Source: Gammaproteobacteria bacterium (GTDB lineage: Bacteria > Pseudomonadota > Gammaproteobacteria > Ga0077536). Taken from it: a stretch of DNA of 11,334 nucleotides. A program made the translations under genes and the position numbers. The stretch lies in NCBI GenBank assembly GCA_030639105.1, contig DAOWDI010000171.1:1-11334 (forward strand). The letters run 5' to 3'. This document shows, one piece after another, positions 1 through 7,507 of the stretch (positions within the stretch are counted from its first letter, which is position 1; the number at the start of each line of letters is the position of its first letter). The notes below the pieces were generated by a model. That model was not told the origin of the DNA. It was given only the letters and a program-made list of their open reading frames with translations, and searched no databases.

Positions 1-329
1 AGTGTCCACAATTCTGCATTTTTCACCGGCTTGTTGTTACTCGTTCGCCAATTACGTTTTTTCCAGTTGGGCAGCCATTCGGTGATCCCCTGCTGCACAT
101 ACCTGGAATCCGTCCACAAACGGACGCGGCTCGGGATCTTCAGCGCGCGCAAGGATTCTATCGCCGCAATCAGTTCCATGCGATTGTTTGTGGTCTCGGG
201 TTCGGCTCCTTTAATTTCCTTTTCTATCCCCTCGTAGCGCAGCAATGCGGCCCAGCCCCCCAACCCCGGATTTCCACGACAAGCGCCATCGGTGAAGATC
301 TCTACAAGCGGTCGGGAGGACAACGTCAT
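1..329 (-). CDS. rnhA: Ribonuclease HI, 3' end cut by window edge
   Basis: RNase HI cuts the RNA strand of RNA-DNA hybrids in the cytoplasm, removing R-loops and primers. The first 109 codons are present; the family is usually about 150 residues. The first three acidic catalytic residues are visible: Asp14 in [11 protein letters not shown], Glu52 in NNRMELIAA and Asp74 in LWTDSRYV. They match E. coli Asp10, Glu48 and Asp70 with a constant offset of four. The fourth (E. coli Asp134) and the C-terminus lie outside the window. The ATG overlaps the stop of the upstream methyltransferase (ATGA), and no Shine-Dalgarno sequence is visible, so translation is probably coupled. In E. coli rnhA faces the yafS-type gene in the opposite direction; here the two are co-directional. 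Confidence 0.95.
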   Translation of the reverse strand, partial: MTLSSRPLVEIFTDGACRGNPGLGGWAALLRYEGIEKEIKGAEPETTNNRMELIAAIESLRALKIPSRVRLWTDSRYVQQGITEWLPNWKKRNWRTSNNKPVKNAELWT

Positions 330-1126
330 TGCACGCGGTTTTGTCGATTCTGTAAGTTTGCGCGCGCGCGCGCCGTCGGCTCGGCAACACCACCGGCAAT
401 CATCTGTCGGCGTGTTTGCCAAGACGATTTCAAGGGTGTTATGGCCGCGATGTGTTTTCTTGCGACAATGACATATACGTTGCCAAAAAACGGCCAGCAA
501 TGGGATCCGAGTTGCTCCACAAACCCCAGCTTCGCGCTGATCGTGCCGCGACGCAGCGGTGGACGAAAAGACACCTTTTTCAAGAATTCGATCTCGAAAC
601 CAACCAGCCTCAGCCAATCCTTAATCCGCGATGCGGGCAAAAAATGCCCAGACCACGGTGGTCCACCGCGCCAGCGCGCCAGTTTCCGCCAAAGTCCGCA
701 CAGGCTCCATGGATTGAATCCTACAATTACGATATGCCCTTCGCCAATCAATACGCGCTCGGCCTCGCGTAGCACGGCGTGCGGCTCTACCGCGAACTCC
801 AAGATATGCGGTACGACTAACACGTCAATAGAATCGCCCGCGAGCGGCAATGCGTCGTATCGACCTACAATACCAGGATGATGTTCCTGACTGGTATCGT
901 TAGCGATCAATAGGGCATGCGATATACGGGTCGTGGCAAAGAACTCCTCCGAAACGTGATTTCCCAATTGAACAATGTGGTAGCCGAAAAGATTGGGCAG
1001 AATCATGCCCGCTAATTCGAGTTCGGCATCGCGAATATCCTTACCCGCAACGCCAAACCAGGTACGCAATCGCGCCGCGACCTGCGTGCTGTCAAACGAA
1101 AGGAATTTTCGACTAGCAGAACCCAT
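326..1126 (-). CDS. YafS-type class I SAM-dependent methyltransferase
   Basis: A 266-residue putative S-adenosylmethionine-dependent methyltransferase of unknown substrate, of the type found between gloB and rnhA in many gammaproteobacteria. The motif I region is degenerate (FGYHIVQLG instead of a GxGxG loop), as I recall for this family. A later acidic-hydrophobic strand ([14 protein letters not shown]) and the NPWSL segment fit the same family. The C-terminal tail of about 45 residues is basic and polar. The frame stays open upstream to 1219, which would add 31 residues. I prefer the ATG at 1126 because the family normally begins shortly before the LRTWF-like helix. No good ribosome binding site precedes it. 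This start codon lies inside copy A of a 33-base repeat, so the true start is uncertain. The stop overlaps the rnhA start by four bases. Confidence 0.82.
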   Translation of the reverse strand: MGSASRKFLSFDSTQVAARLRTWFGVAGKDIRDAELELAGMILPNLFGYHIVQLGNHVSEEFFATTRISHALLIANDTSQEHHPGIVGRYDALPLAGDSIDVLVVPHILEFAVEPHAVLREAERVLIGEGHIVIVGFNPWSLCGLWRKLARWRGGPPWSGHFLPASRIKDWLRLVGFEIEFLKKVSFRPPLRRGTISAKLGFVEQLGSHCWPFFGNVYVIVARKHIAAITPLKSSWQTRRQMIAGGVAEPTARARANLQNRQNRVQ

Positions 1127-1150
1127 CACAAAATTATTCGTTTCGGCGCC
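1118..1150 (-). repeat. Dispersed 33-base element, copy A
   Basis: On the plus strand this copy reads AGAACCCATC, then ACAAAATTATTC, then six variable bases and GCGCC. It matches copy B (1472-1504) with one mismatch in the first 22 bases. On the minus strand it contains the likely start codon of the methyltransferase and reads NNFVMGS in that gene's frame. It has no inverted partner in the window. It could be a solitary insertion-sequence end or a miniature element; this is inference. Confidence 0.7.
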
Positions 1151-1280
1151 GGCGGCAACTTCTGTACAACGCCGAACGCGAGTGCCGTAGTTTAACTCGA
1201 CTAACCAAGTGGCGAGCAATGCCGCGATACACGAATCGTGTTAACGGCCCGGCGAATCGTCCCCGGAATACGCCGTAAAC

Positions 1281-1315
1281 CGCGGTGCAGCTAGCACTAT
1301 GGGGTGCTCACCGCG
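1281..1315. other. Strong bipartite hairpin
   Basis: The outer arms CGCGGTG and CACCGCG (7 bp) enclose inner arms AGCAC and GTGCT (5 bp), with a six-base loop TATGGG and a five-base bulge on the left side. No T-tract follows directly on either strand, so it is not a standard terminator. It may be part of an untranslated leader, a small RNA or a remnant of an inserted element. About 40 bases further on, AAAAAGCCA-ATG-TGGTTTTT (1354-1373) can form a second, weaker hairpin that ends in a short T run. Confidence 0.5.
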
Positions 1316-1471
1316 ACCTGCTTTCACGATCCCCAAGTAGTAATGCGCACAGCAAAAAGCCAATGTGGTTTTTATTACCAAAATGGGGCAACCCGCCCGG
1401 TATTAGCCGGCTGCCGACCACGGTATTTCGCCGATTGTAGCGCAATAGTCTAACTCACCGGCGGGAATGCT

Positions 1472-1504
1472 AGAACCCATCTCAAAATTATTCACCTACG
1501 CGCC
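1472..1504 (-). repeat. Dispersed 33-base element, copy B
   Basis: On the plus strand the core is AGAACCCATC followed by TCAAAATTATTC, then six variable bases and GCGCC. It differs at one core position from each of copies A and C. It lies in the same orientation as both, 354 bases from copy A, in non-coding DNA. In the shared minus-strand frame it would read NNFEMGS. The downstream plus-strand flank (GCGCCGAGAGCGATTTTTCC) does not clearly continue in the other copies. Confidence 0.7.
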
Positions 1505-1689
1505 GAGAGCGATTTTTCCGCGATTCGACGCGCGAGAAGCGGTTTGGCATGGTTCAATGAGTGACGAGCAACGGCAAAATATGCGCAGACAGCCGTTGGC
1601 CGGGTTACCACCCTGAGATCCGCGCCGAGGGTGTTGCAGTGCTTGAACATAGCTTTACATGTACCGCCGAAAGCTCACTGGGTGCCGCG

Positions 1690-1718
1690 TTGATACGCTA
1701 TGCGGCGATAGTTACCAT
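1690..1718 (+). promoter_or_regulatory. Possible sigma-70 promoter for mltD
   Basis: TTGATA (1690-1695, five of six to TTGACA) is followed after exactly 17 bases by TACCAT (1713-1718, four of six to TATAAT). Transcription would begin at about 1725, which is at or next to the preferred mltD start codon. That would make a leaderless or almost leaderless message, in agreement with the lack of a Shine-Dalgarno sequence there. The prediction rests on consensus matching only. Confidence 0.3.
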
Positions 1719-1725
1719 AGCGTCT

Positions 1726-3249
1726 ATGCTATGGTGGAGCATCAAGCGCTGGGGGACGCTGCTTTTGGCGCTGCCCATATTATTGACTGCGTGCTCCCGC
1801 CCGTGGGTCCACGACCCGCTCCCGGGAGCATCGCCGAACAATGACAGCGTGCCCGCGGCGCGGAATCTCGTCATCCAACCCAGCGTTATAGAGGACAGCG
1901 TCCAAGCATCCGATTTGATCATTACCGATGCCTGGGAACGACTCGCTCACGAATTCAATTGGCCACGTTTCACCAATAGCGAGATAGCGGCTGCACTCCG
2001 ATCGCTCACTAAACACCCCGAAGGCTTCGAACGTGCATCGCGGCGCGCGGAACCATCCTTGTGGTTTATCGCCGATGCGGTTGCCAGGCGCAAGCTGCCA
2101 GCAGAGCTGACACTCGTCCCCCTGGTGGAGAGCGGATTCAGCGTTCACGCACGCTCGCAACATGGCGCCGCCGGGATCTGGCAGTTCATGCCGGCAACCG
2201 GTCGCCGGTTCCACCTAAAACAGACCAGTTGGTACGACGCGCGCCGCGACATCATCGCATCTACGCACGCCGCGCTGAATTATCTCGCCCACTTGAATGA
2301 ACGTTTCGATGGGAACTGGCTGCTAGCCTTGGCGGCCTATAATTGCGGCCCCACAACCGTGCAGCGCGCGGTTGCTAAAAACGGTTCACACGATTTTTGG
2401 GTCATTGCCGCCGACCTACCGACCGAGACCAAGCGCCATATCCCAAGACTTCTCGCGGCAGTCGCCATCGTCGCCGACCCCTCGAGCTACGGCATCACGC
2501 TGCATCCAATCGCGAACACCCGGCTTTTCACCGAAATCGATCTCGGCGGGCCTGCCGATCTCGAATTCCTGATGCAGGTCGACGGCTGGTCCGAAACCGG
2601 ATTCAAGCAACTCAATCCGGCGTTCGAGCGTGGCCATACGGATCCCGACGGGCCGTATCGGATCCTGGCTCCACTTGCGCTGCAAGCGCGGATCAGCAGG
2701 GCGGTTGACGAGCTTCCAGCCGAGGAGCGAATACCATCACGGATCCATATCGTGCAGCCCGGTGATACTTTGTCCGAGATCGCGATGCGCTATAGTGTTG
2801 GCATCAACACGATTCGTCGGCGGAACAATATCCGCGGGAACCTCATAGGTGTCGGCGCCGAACTTGTCATTAGAGCACCGCTACTCGATGGCCGCAATCT
2901 ACGCGACGGCCACACGCCGGGCCGCTACCACCATATGATCCAGCCTGGCGATTCATTCTGGAGCGTGGCGCGAAAATACAGTACGACGGGAAAAACTATC
3001 GCGGAGCTCAACCACTTAATGCTCAAAGATACGCTTTATCCGGGTCAGATACTCATTATCCGCCCAGCTGGCGAGATATGGCGCTACGATGTCGTGCCGG
3101 GCGACTCATTGTGGACCATTGCACGAAAATTCAAGGTCAGTATCGATCAATTACAGCGGTGGAACGATCTGCCGCCGCGTAGGCCGCTGCACCCTGGTCA
3201 ATCGTTGATAATTTCCGATCCGCAAGCGGGCAATAATAAGAAAACCTAA
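1726..3249 (+). CDS. mltD: Membrane-bound lytic murein transglycosylase D with three LysM domains
   Basis: MltD cleaves the glycan strands of peptidoglycan to give 1,6-anhydromuramoyl ends and acts as an outer-membrane lipoprotein in the periplasm. With the ATG at 1726 the product has 507 residues and a clear lipoprotein signal: basic start, LLLALPILLTAC, and the lipidated Cys at residue 23. This is why I reject the longer open frame from 1561. The transglycosylase domain covers about residues 118-215. The catalytic Glu is residue 135 in LVPLVESGF, followed by GAAGIWQFMPAT and LALAAYNCGP. LysM domains begin near residues 340, 401 and 454 (each starting with a Q/V-PGD motif); E. coli MltD has two. 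No ribosome binding site precedes the start. The usual upstream partner gloB is missing. A weak inverted repeat (TCCCCG/CGGGGA) follows the stop but lacks a T-tract. Confidence 0.93.
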   Translation: MLWWSIKRWGTLLLALPILLTACSRPWVHDPLPGASPNNDSVPAARNLVIQPSVIEDSVQASDLIITDAWERLAHEFNWPRFTNSEIAAALRSLTKHPEGFERASRRAEPSLWFIADAVARRKLPAELTLVPLVESGFSVHARSQHGAAGIWQFMPATGRRFHLKQTSWYDARRDIIASTHAALNYLAHLNERFDGNWLLALAAYNCGPTTVQRAVAKNGSHDFWVIAADLPTETKRHIPRLLAAVAIVADPSSYGITLHPIANTRLFTEIDLGGPADLEFLMQVDGWSETGFKQLNPAFERGHTDPDGPYRILAPLALQARISRAVDELPAEERIPSRIHIVQPGDTLSEIAMRYSVGINTIRRRNNIRGNLIGVGAELVIRAPLLDGRNLRDGHTPGRYHHMIQPGDSFWSVARKYSTTGKTIAELNHLMLKDTLYPGQILIIRPAGEIWRYDVVPGDSLWTIARKFKVSIDQLQRWNDLPPRRPLHPGQSLIISDPQAGNNKKT

Positions 3250-3296
3250 CGGTCGTAATTTTCCCCGAAGGTCGTGCTACGGGGAGCAGTTCGCTC

Positions 3297-3392
3297 ATGA
3301 ATATTTATCAGGGACCGTCAATAATGACCGCTCTTGATCATGGCGCGGCCGCTCTTGGCGAACTACACAAAGGAGAGGAGGTCAGACCGTAG
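3297..3392 (+). CDS. Possible 31-residue leader ORF upstream of arsM
   Basis: A short open frame beginning MNIYQGPSIMTALDHG and ending GEEVRP. A GGGGAG sequence lies 10 bases before the ATG, and a second in-frame ATG at 3324 is possible. The TAG stop shares its last base with a GTG at 3392. That GTG opens a seven-codon frame (to 3415) preceded by a strong purine-rich GGAGAGGAGG at 3372-3381. The arrangement could be a leader with translational coupling before arsM, or chance. I recognise no homologue. Confidence 0.25.
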   Translation: MNIYQGPSIMTALDHGAAALGELHKGEEVRP

Positions 3393-3446
3393 TGCTGAAA
3401 GAAAATAATGCCTAAGTCCGACAGGCTCCCAGAAGGAGAATCGTCC

Positions 3447-4496
3447 ATGAGAGAGACCGTTGAGAGATACTACGGATCGGTCCTCGAATCTTCGAGTGAC
3501 TTGAAAACTAACGCCTGTACGACTGCAGGACCACCGCCCGGGCACCTCAGTGACCTGATCGGGAATGTCCACGGCGACATCACCTCCACCTATTATGGCT
3601 GTGGTCTGGTGTACCCGCCACAACTCAATGGCATGCGTATTCTCGATCTTGGCTGTGGAACCGGACGTGACTGCTATGTATTGTCGCAACTCGCCACCGA
3701 GGACGGAATCGTCATCGGTATCGATATGACGGAGGCTCAACTGGAAATCGCACGTGGGCATCTCGACTATCACACCAAGAAATTCGGGTACTCGAAGCCC
3801 AACGTCGAATTCAAGAAAGGATATCTTGAAACACTGGATGAGATCGGGCTCCAACCCGGGAGTTTTGATGTAATCGTCTCAAACTGCGTTATCAATCTCG
3901 CAACCGACAAGCCTGCCGTACTGCGCCACGCTTACTCGCTGTTAAAGGAGGGCGGCGAGTTGTACTTCGCCGATATCTACGCGGACAGGCGCATCTCAAA
4001 GCAGCTGGCGAGCGATCCGGTACTGTATGGGGAATGCCTCAGTGGGGCCCAGTACTGGAATGATTTCCAGACCCTTGCGAAGGCTGTCGGGTTCCACGAT
4101 CCGCGCCTCATCAAGGATAGCCCGATTGCGATCCACGACCCGGCGATTGCACAACTGCTTGGCGATGTTCGCTTTTATTCCGCAACCTACCGGCTGTTCA
4201 AGAACGACCAACTCGAAGCAGCATGCGAAGATTACGGTCAAGCAGTTGTCTACCGCGGTACCATCGATCACGAACCGCGGCAGTTCATTGTTGACAAGCA
4301 TCATGTGCTCGAACGCGGGCGCGCGACCCGTGTGTGCGGAAATACGTGGCGCATGCTGCATGACACCCGTTTTCGTCCGCATTTTGATTTCATCGGAGAT
4401 TGGGAGCGGCATTACGGCATCTTCGAGGAATGCGGTACGATCCTGCCTTTTGATGCACCAGGGTCTTCTGATCCGGGAGTAAGCGGATGCTGCTGA
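3447..4496 (+). CDS. arsM: Arsenite S-adenosylmethionine methyltransferase
   Basis: ArsM transfers methyl groups from S-adenosylmethionine to trivalent arsenic, giving methylated and partly volatile arsenicals; it is a cytoplasmic detoxification enzyme that uses thiols. The 349-residue product carries the SAM motif ILDLGCGTGRD (residues 65-75) and the acidic strand IGID ending at Asp93. Four cysteines sit where ArsM needs them: Cys24 (LKTNAC), Cys52 (YYGCG), Cys147 (VSNCVINL) and Cys197 (GECLSGA). The 50-residue spacing of the last two equals that of Cys174 and Cys224 in the algal CmArsM. The protein ends in a Cys-Cys pair, common in ArsM. I choose the ATG at 3447 because AGAAGGAGAA lies just upstream; the ATG at 3408 has no such site at proper distance. 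The TVP38-flavoprotein gene follows after 23 bases. No arsR-like regulator is visible in the window. Confidence 0.93.
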   Translation: MRETVERYYGSVLESSSDLKTNACTTAGPPPGHLSDLIGNVHGDITSTYYGCGLVYPPQLNGMRILDLGCGTGRDCYVLSQLATEDGIVIGIDMTEAQLEIARGHLDYHTKKFGYSKPNVEFKKGYLETLDEIGLQPGSFDVIVSNCVINLATDKPAVLRHAYSLLKEGGELYFADIYADRRISKQLASDPVLYGECLSGAQYWNDFQTLAKAVGFHDPRLIKDSPIAIHDPAIAQLLGDVRFYSATYRLFKNDQLEAACEDYGQAVVYRGTIDHEPRQFIVDKHHVLERGRATRVCGNTWRMLHDTRFRPHFDFIGDWERHYGIFEECGTILPFDAPGSSDPGVSGCC

Positions 4497-4519
4497 CCGT
4501 CTTTTCGCACCACTGAACC

Positions 4520-6670
4520 ATGTCGCAGCCGCGGATCCTGCTTCTCTTCGTCGCGGCATTAGCGATTGCCGGCTTTTTCTATTTAGACATCAACGCCTTC
4601 CTCGAACTCAACTACCTGAAAGCGCGGCAGGCGGAACTGAGCGCAATTGTCGCGGGCGCTCCGGTCAAAGCCGCGGCAAGCTATTTTTTGATCTACGTTG
4701 TCTTCACGGCATTGTCTCTACCGGGCGCCGCGGTATTGACGTTACTTGGCGGCGGGATCTTCGGCCTGATTTGGGGTACGGTACTGGTCTCGTTTGCCAG
4801 CACTCTCGGGGCGACCGGCGCATTCCTACTTTCGCGCTACTTGTTCCGCGCCGCCGTCGCCCGACGCTTCCAGGCGCGCATGAGCATAATAGACAAGGGC
4901 ATCGCGAAAGATGGAGCATTCTACCTCTTCGCGTTGCGACTCGTACCCATCTTCCCGTTCTTCGTGATCAACCTCCTGATGGGCTTGACCACGATCAAAT
5001 CGCGGACATTTCTGATTGTCAGCCAACTCGGCATGTTGCCGGCAACCCTCGTCTTCGTTAACGCCGGCACCCAGATTGCAAAGATCGATTCGCCCGGAGA
5101 CATATTGTCGCCGATGCTCATCGCTTCATTCGCCGCGCTCGGTATTCTTCCATTGATCATGAAAAAAATCGTCGCGCGCGCGAAAGCACGGCGAGTATTG
5201 AAAGCCTATCCGAGACCGCGGCGTTTTGACCGGAACCTCATCGTCATCGGTGCCGGCTCGGCGGGCTTGGTTTCTGCCTATATTGCCGCCACGACGAAGG
5301 CCAAGGTTACCCTGATCGAGAAGCACCTGATGGGTGGCGACTGTCTGAACACCGGGTGCATACCTTCCAAAGCGCTGCTGCGCAGCGCCAAAGCCGTACA
5401 CCAGATACGGCAAAGCAAACGTTACGGCATTGCGGGCAGTGAGGTTGAATTCTCCTTCGCCGAGGTAATGGAAAGGGTGCAGCGGGTCATAAAATCGATA
5501 GCGCCACACGACTCGATAGAGCGCTATACGGAGATGGGCGTAGAATGCCTGCAGGGCGAAGCAAGGATCCTAACGCCATTTAGCGTCCAGATCGGCGATC
5601 GAGTATTGACCACGAGAAGTATCATCATAGCGGCGGGCGCCAAGCCTTTCGTGCCGCCGATCCCGGGACTCGATGAAATCGATTATCTAACGTCGGATAA
5701 TCTCTGGAGCCTGCGCGAATTGCCGCGGCGTCTGGTGGTGCTGGGCGGTGGACCCATCGGCTGCGAAATCAGCCAGGCCTTCGCCCGGCTGGGAAGCACG
5801 GTGACGCAAGTAGAGATGGCGCCGCGCCTGCTGATGAGGGAAGATGAAGAGGTCTCCGCCGCTTTGCTCACAGCGATGCGCCGTGATGGCGTGGTCGTCG
5901 AACTGAACTGCCGTGTGGTGCAATTTCGCCGGACGGCGATGGCAAAGACCGTCGTCTGTGAAACCGCGGGAGATGCCTTGGGCGAGTGGATCGAGATCGA
6001 ATTCGATGCCGTCGTTGTCGCCGTCGGGCGTAAGGCAAACGTTTCAGGGTATGGATTGGAGGAACTCGGTGTGTCGATCGATCCCGACGGAACAATCTCA
6101 ACTGATGAATTTATGGCGACCGATTTCCCGAATATTTTTGCCTGCGGCGACGTCGCCGGCCCGTACCAGTTCACCCATACCGCATCACATCAAGCCTGGT
6201 ACGCAACGATCAACGGTTTATTTGGGGATTTTAGGCGTTTTGCCGTCGACTATTCGGCGATCCCATGGTGTACGTTCACCGATCCCGAGATCGCCAGAGT
6301 CGGTCTGAACGAAGCTGAGGCACGTGATCGGGGCATCGTCTACGAGCTGACAACGTTCGATATCAACGACCTCGACCGGGCTATCGCCGATGAAGTTGCA
6401 CGCGGTTGTATACGCGTGCTCACTGTTCCCGGCAAAGATAAGATCCTAGGTGCTACGATCGTTGGAGAACACGCCGGCGATCTACTGGCCGAATTCGTCT
6501 TGGCGATGAAACATGGGCTCGGCCTAAGCAAGATCCTGCAAACCATCCATATCTACCCTACGCTCGCCGAGGCCAACAAATCTGTTGCCGGCGCATGGCG
6601 CCGGGCACATACGCCGGCCTGGTTGCTCAAGACCGCGGCGCGCTACCACGATTGGCGGTTAGGCCGCTAG
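4520..6670 (+). CDS. TVP38/DedA-type membrane domain fused to mercuric-reductase-like flavoprotein
   Basis: A 716-residue natural fusion. Residues 1-225 form an integral membrane part with an N-terminal hydrophobic segment, then a TVP38/TMEM64 (SNARE-associated, DedA-like) domain. Visible motifs are LSLPGAAVLTLLGGGIFG and LRLVPIFPFFVINLLMG (from about residue 140). Residues 240-690 are a class I pyridine nucleotide-disulfide oxidoreductase: FAD loop GAGSAG (244-249), redox pair Cys275/Cys280 in GGDCLNTGCIPSKAL, nucleotide loop GGGPIG (409-414), FAD-binding Asp544 in CGDVAG, and the C-terminal HIYPTLAE with His677 as likely active-site base. It lacks the vicinal Cys pair at the C-terminus and the N-terminal metal-binding domain of true MerA. 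It is therefore unlikely to be a real mercuric reductase; the substrate is unknown. The link to arsM (23-base gap, same strand) suggests a redox or transport role in metalloid handling. No clear ribosome binding site precedes the ATG. Confidence 0.9.
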   Translation: MSQPRILLLFVAALAIAGFFYLDINAFLELNYLKARQAELSAIVAGAPVKAAASYFLIYVVFTALSLPGAAVLTLLGGGIFGLIWGTVLVSFASTLGATGAFLLSRYLFRAAVARRFQARMSIIDKGIAKDGAFYLFALRLVPIFPFFVINLLMGLTTIKSRTFLIVSQLGMLPATLVFVNAGTQIAKIDSPGDILSPMLIASFAALGILPLIMKKIVARAKARRVLKAYPRPRRFDRNLIVIGAGSAGLVSAYIAATTKAKVTLIEKHLMGGDCLNTGCIPSKALLRSAKAVHQIRQSKRYGIAGSEVEFSFAEVMERVQRVIKSIAPHDSIERYTEMGVECLQGEARILTPFSVQIGDRVLTTRSIIIAAGAKPFVPPIPGLDEIDYLTSDNLWSLRELPRRLVVLGGGPIGCEISQAFARLGSTVTQVEMAPRLLMREDEEVSAALLTAMRRDGVVVELNCRVVQFRRTAMAKTVVCETAGDALGEWIEIEFDAVVVAVGRKANVSGYGLEELGVSIDPDGTISTDEFMATDFPNIFACGDVAGPYQFTHTASHQAWYATINGLFGDFRRFAVDYSAIPWCTFTDPEIARVGLNEAEARDRGIVYELTTFDINDLDRAIADEVARGCIRVLTVPGKDKILGATIVGEHAGDLLAEFVLAMKHGLGLSKILQTIHIYPTLAEANKSVAGAWRRAHTPAWLLKTAARYHDWRLGR

Positions 6671-6749
6671 GAGAAGAAATCCAGCCCCGACGGATGGGTT
6701 CTAATTATTATCCTACAAGCGGCTGACGGAACTACACATAGGGCGACAC

Positions 6750-7265
6750 ATGCAACAAATTAAATCGCAAATCAGAGACATACTCGATTTCCCGAAGCCC
6801 GGGGTCATATTCAAGGATCTTACCCCGGTGATCGGTGATCGCAGATCCCTGCAGCGCGTCACTCAGTGTTTGGCCGATCCCTTTCGCCACAGCGGGATCA
6901 CCGCTGTCGCTGGAATGGAGGCGCGGGGCTTCATCTTTGGCGCGCTCGTCGCTCGCGAACTCGAGGTCGGATTCATACCGCTGCGTAAACCAGGAAAGCT
7001 GCCGGCCAAGGCACATAGCGTTTCTTACGAACTCGAGTATGGTGCGGCGGCGCTGGAGATGCACATGGACGCGGCAGGGGAAAGAGATAAAGTCCTGCTA
7101 GTCGACGACCTGATCGCTACCGGTGGTACGGCGGCGGCAAGTTGCGAACTCGTTAACAAGACGGGAGCGGGGATCGCAGGCTTCGCTTTCGTCATTGAAC
7201 TCGACTTCTTGGGTGGCAGAGAGTCGCTCTGCGACTATACCGTCCATTCGCTGATCCATTTCTAG
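6750..7265 (+). CDS. apt: Adenine phosphoribosyltransferase
   Basis: Apt converts adenine and PRPP to AMP and pyrophosphate in purine salvage in the cytoplasm. The 171-residue length is normal for the family. The N-terminus (IRDILDFPKPGVIFKDLTP) and GMEARGFIFG are characteristic. The PRPP-binding loop VLLVDDLIATGGTA is at residues 115-128, and the family's late segment FVIELDFLGGRE is intact. The 79-base gap from the preceding gene is AT-rich in part (TCTAATTATTATCC at 6700-6713) and may hold a promoter, so co-transcription with arsM is uncertain. The Shine-Dalgarno sequence is weak (AGGGCG at 6740-6745). The link to the neighbours looks positional rather than functional. Confidence 0.95.
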   Translation: MQQIKSQIRDILDFPKPGVIFKDLTPVIGDRRSLQRVTQCLADPFRHSGITAVAGMEARGFIFGALVARELEVGFIPLRKPGKLPAKAHSVSYELEYGAAALEMHMDAAGERDKVLLVDDLIATGGTAAASCELVNKTGAGIAGFAFVIELDFLGGRESLCDYTVHSLIHF

Positions 7266-7507
7266 GAGCCTGGGATTTGATGACCTGACAGAGCTGTCCG
7301 TGGTTGGGGCTGTAGTACTATCCTCTCCCATTCATCGGGTTACGATTTCCGCCAGACTGCAGATCCCATCACGAAAAACCTGGAAACTTCTCGATTGATT
7401 ACGCTCCACATCTAAGTGGGGAGCGATATTACTCGCCCATTCGCATTTACCTCCAAATCACATCTCTCGAATGCGGATCACTAGCCCCCTTGTCGTTCGG
7501 CAGCCCC
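7266..7507. other. Non-coding spacer between apt and parDE
   Basis: About 240 bases without a supported gene on either strand. A hairpin can form at 7402-7425 (CGCTCCAC/GTGGGGAGCG with a two-base bulge). Short inverted repeats lie around CATTCG and CGAATG (about 7439-7474). Neither is followed by a T-tract, so I do not call a terminator. A short GACA-GAGC-TGTC inverted repeat just after the apt stop is too weak to interpret. Confidence 0.5.

Larger units (their letters stand above)
1151..1725. other. Gene-poor divergent region where gloB is expected
   Basis: This stretch separates the divergent methyltransferase and mltD genes. In many gammaproteobacteria gloB (glyoxalase II) sits here, but I see no GloB-like sequence on either strand. 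Open frames reach in from both sides: the methyltransferase frame to 1219 and the mltD frame back to 1561. Neither extension has a ribosome binding site or recognisable domain. The region holds a strong hairpin (1281-1315), a small A/T-flanked hairpin near 1354-1373, repeat copy B (1472-1504) and a possible mltD promoter (1690-1718). Nothing else is recognisable. Confidence 0.6.

Noticed and set aside
416..881. Plus-strand open frames across the methyltransferase
   Set aside because: They are antisense to a recognisable methyltransferase, with low-complexity arginine/proline-rich products and no family motif.
1561..1725. Longer mltD start at GTG 1561
   Set aside because: It would put 55 residues before a clear lipoprotein signal peptide (LLLALPILLTAC), which should be N-terminal. 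No ribosome binding site supports it.
3254..3286. Possible terminator after mltD (TCCCCG/CGGGGA)
   Set aside because: The stem is six pairs with a loop of about twelve bases and no T-tract; too weak to call.
3363..3854. Minus-strand frame of 163 codons over arsM
   Set aside because: It is antisense to the conserved SAM-binding region of arsM and shows no domain of its own.
5683..6174. Minus-strand frame of 163 codons over the flavoprotein domain
   Set aside because: Its product is Ser/Thr/Arg-rich and lies antisense to well-conserved nucleotide-binding sequence.
6693..6703. GATGGGTTCTA, matching part of the 33-base repeat in opposite orientation
   Set aside because: Only 11 bases match and the rest of the element, including the AATAATTTT part, is absent. 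It is probably chance.
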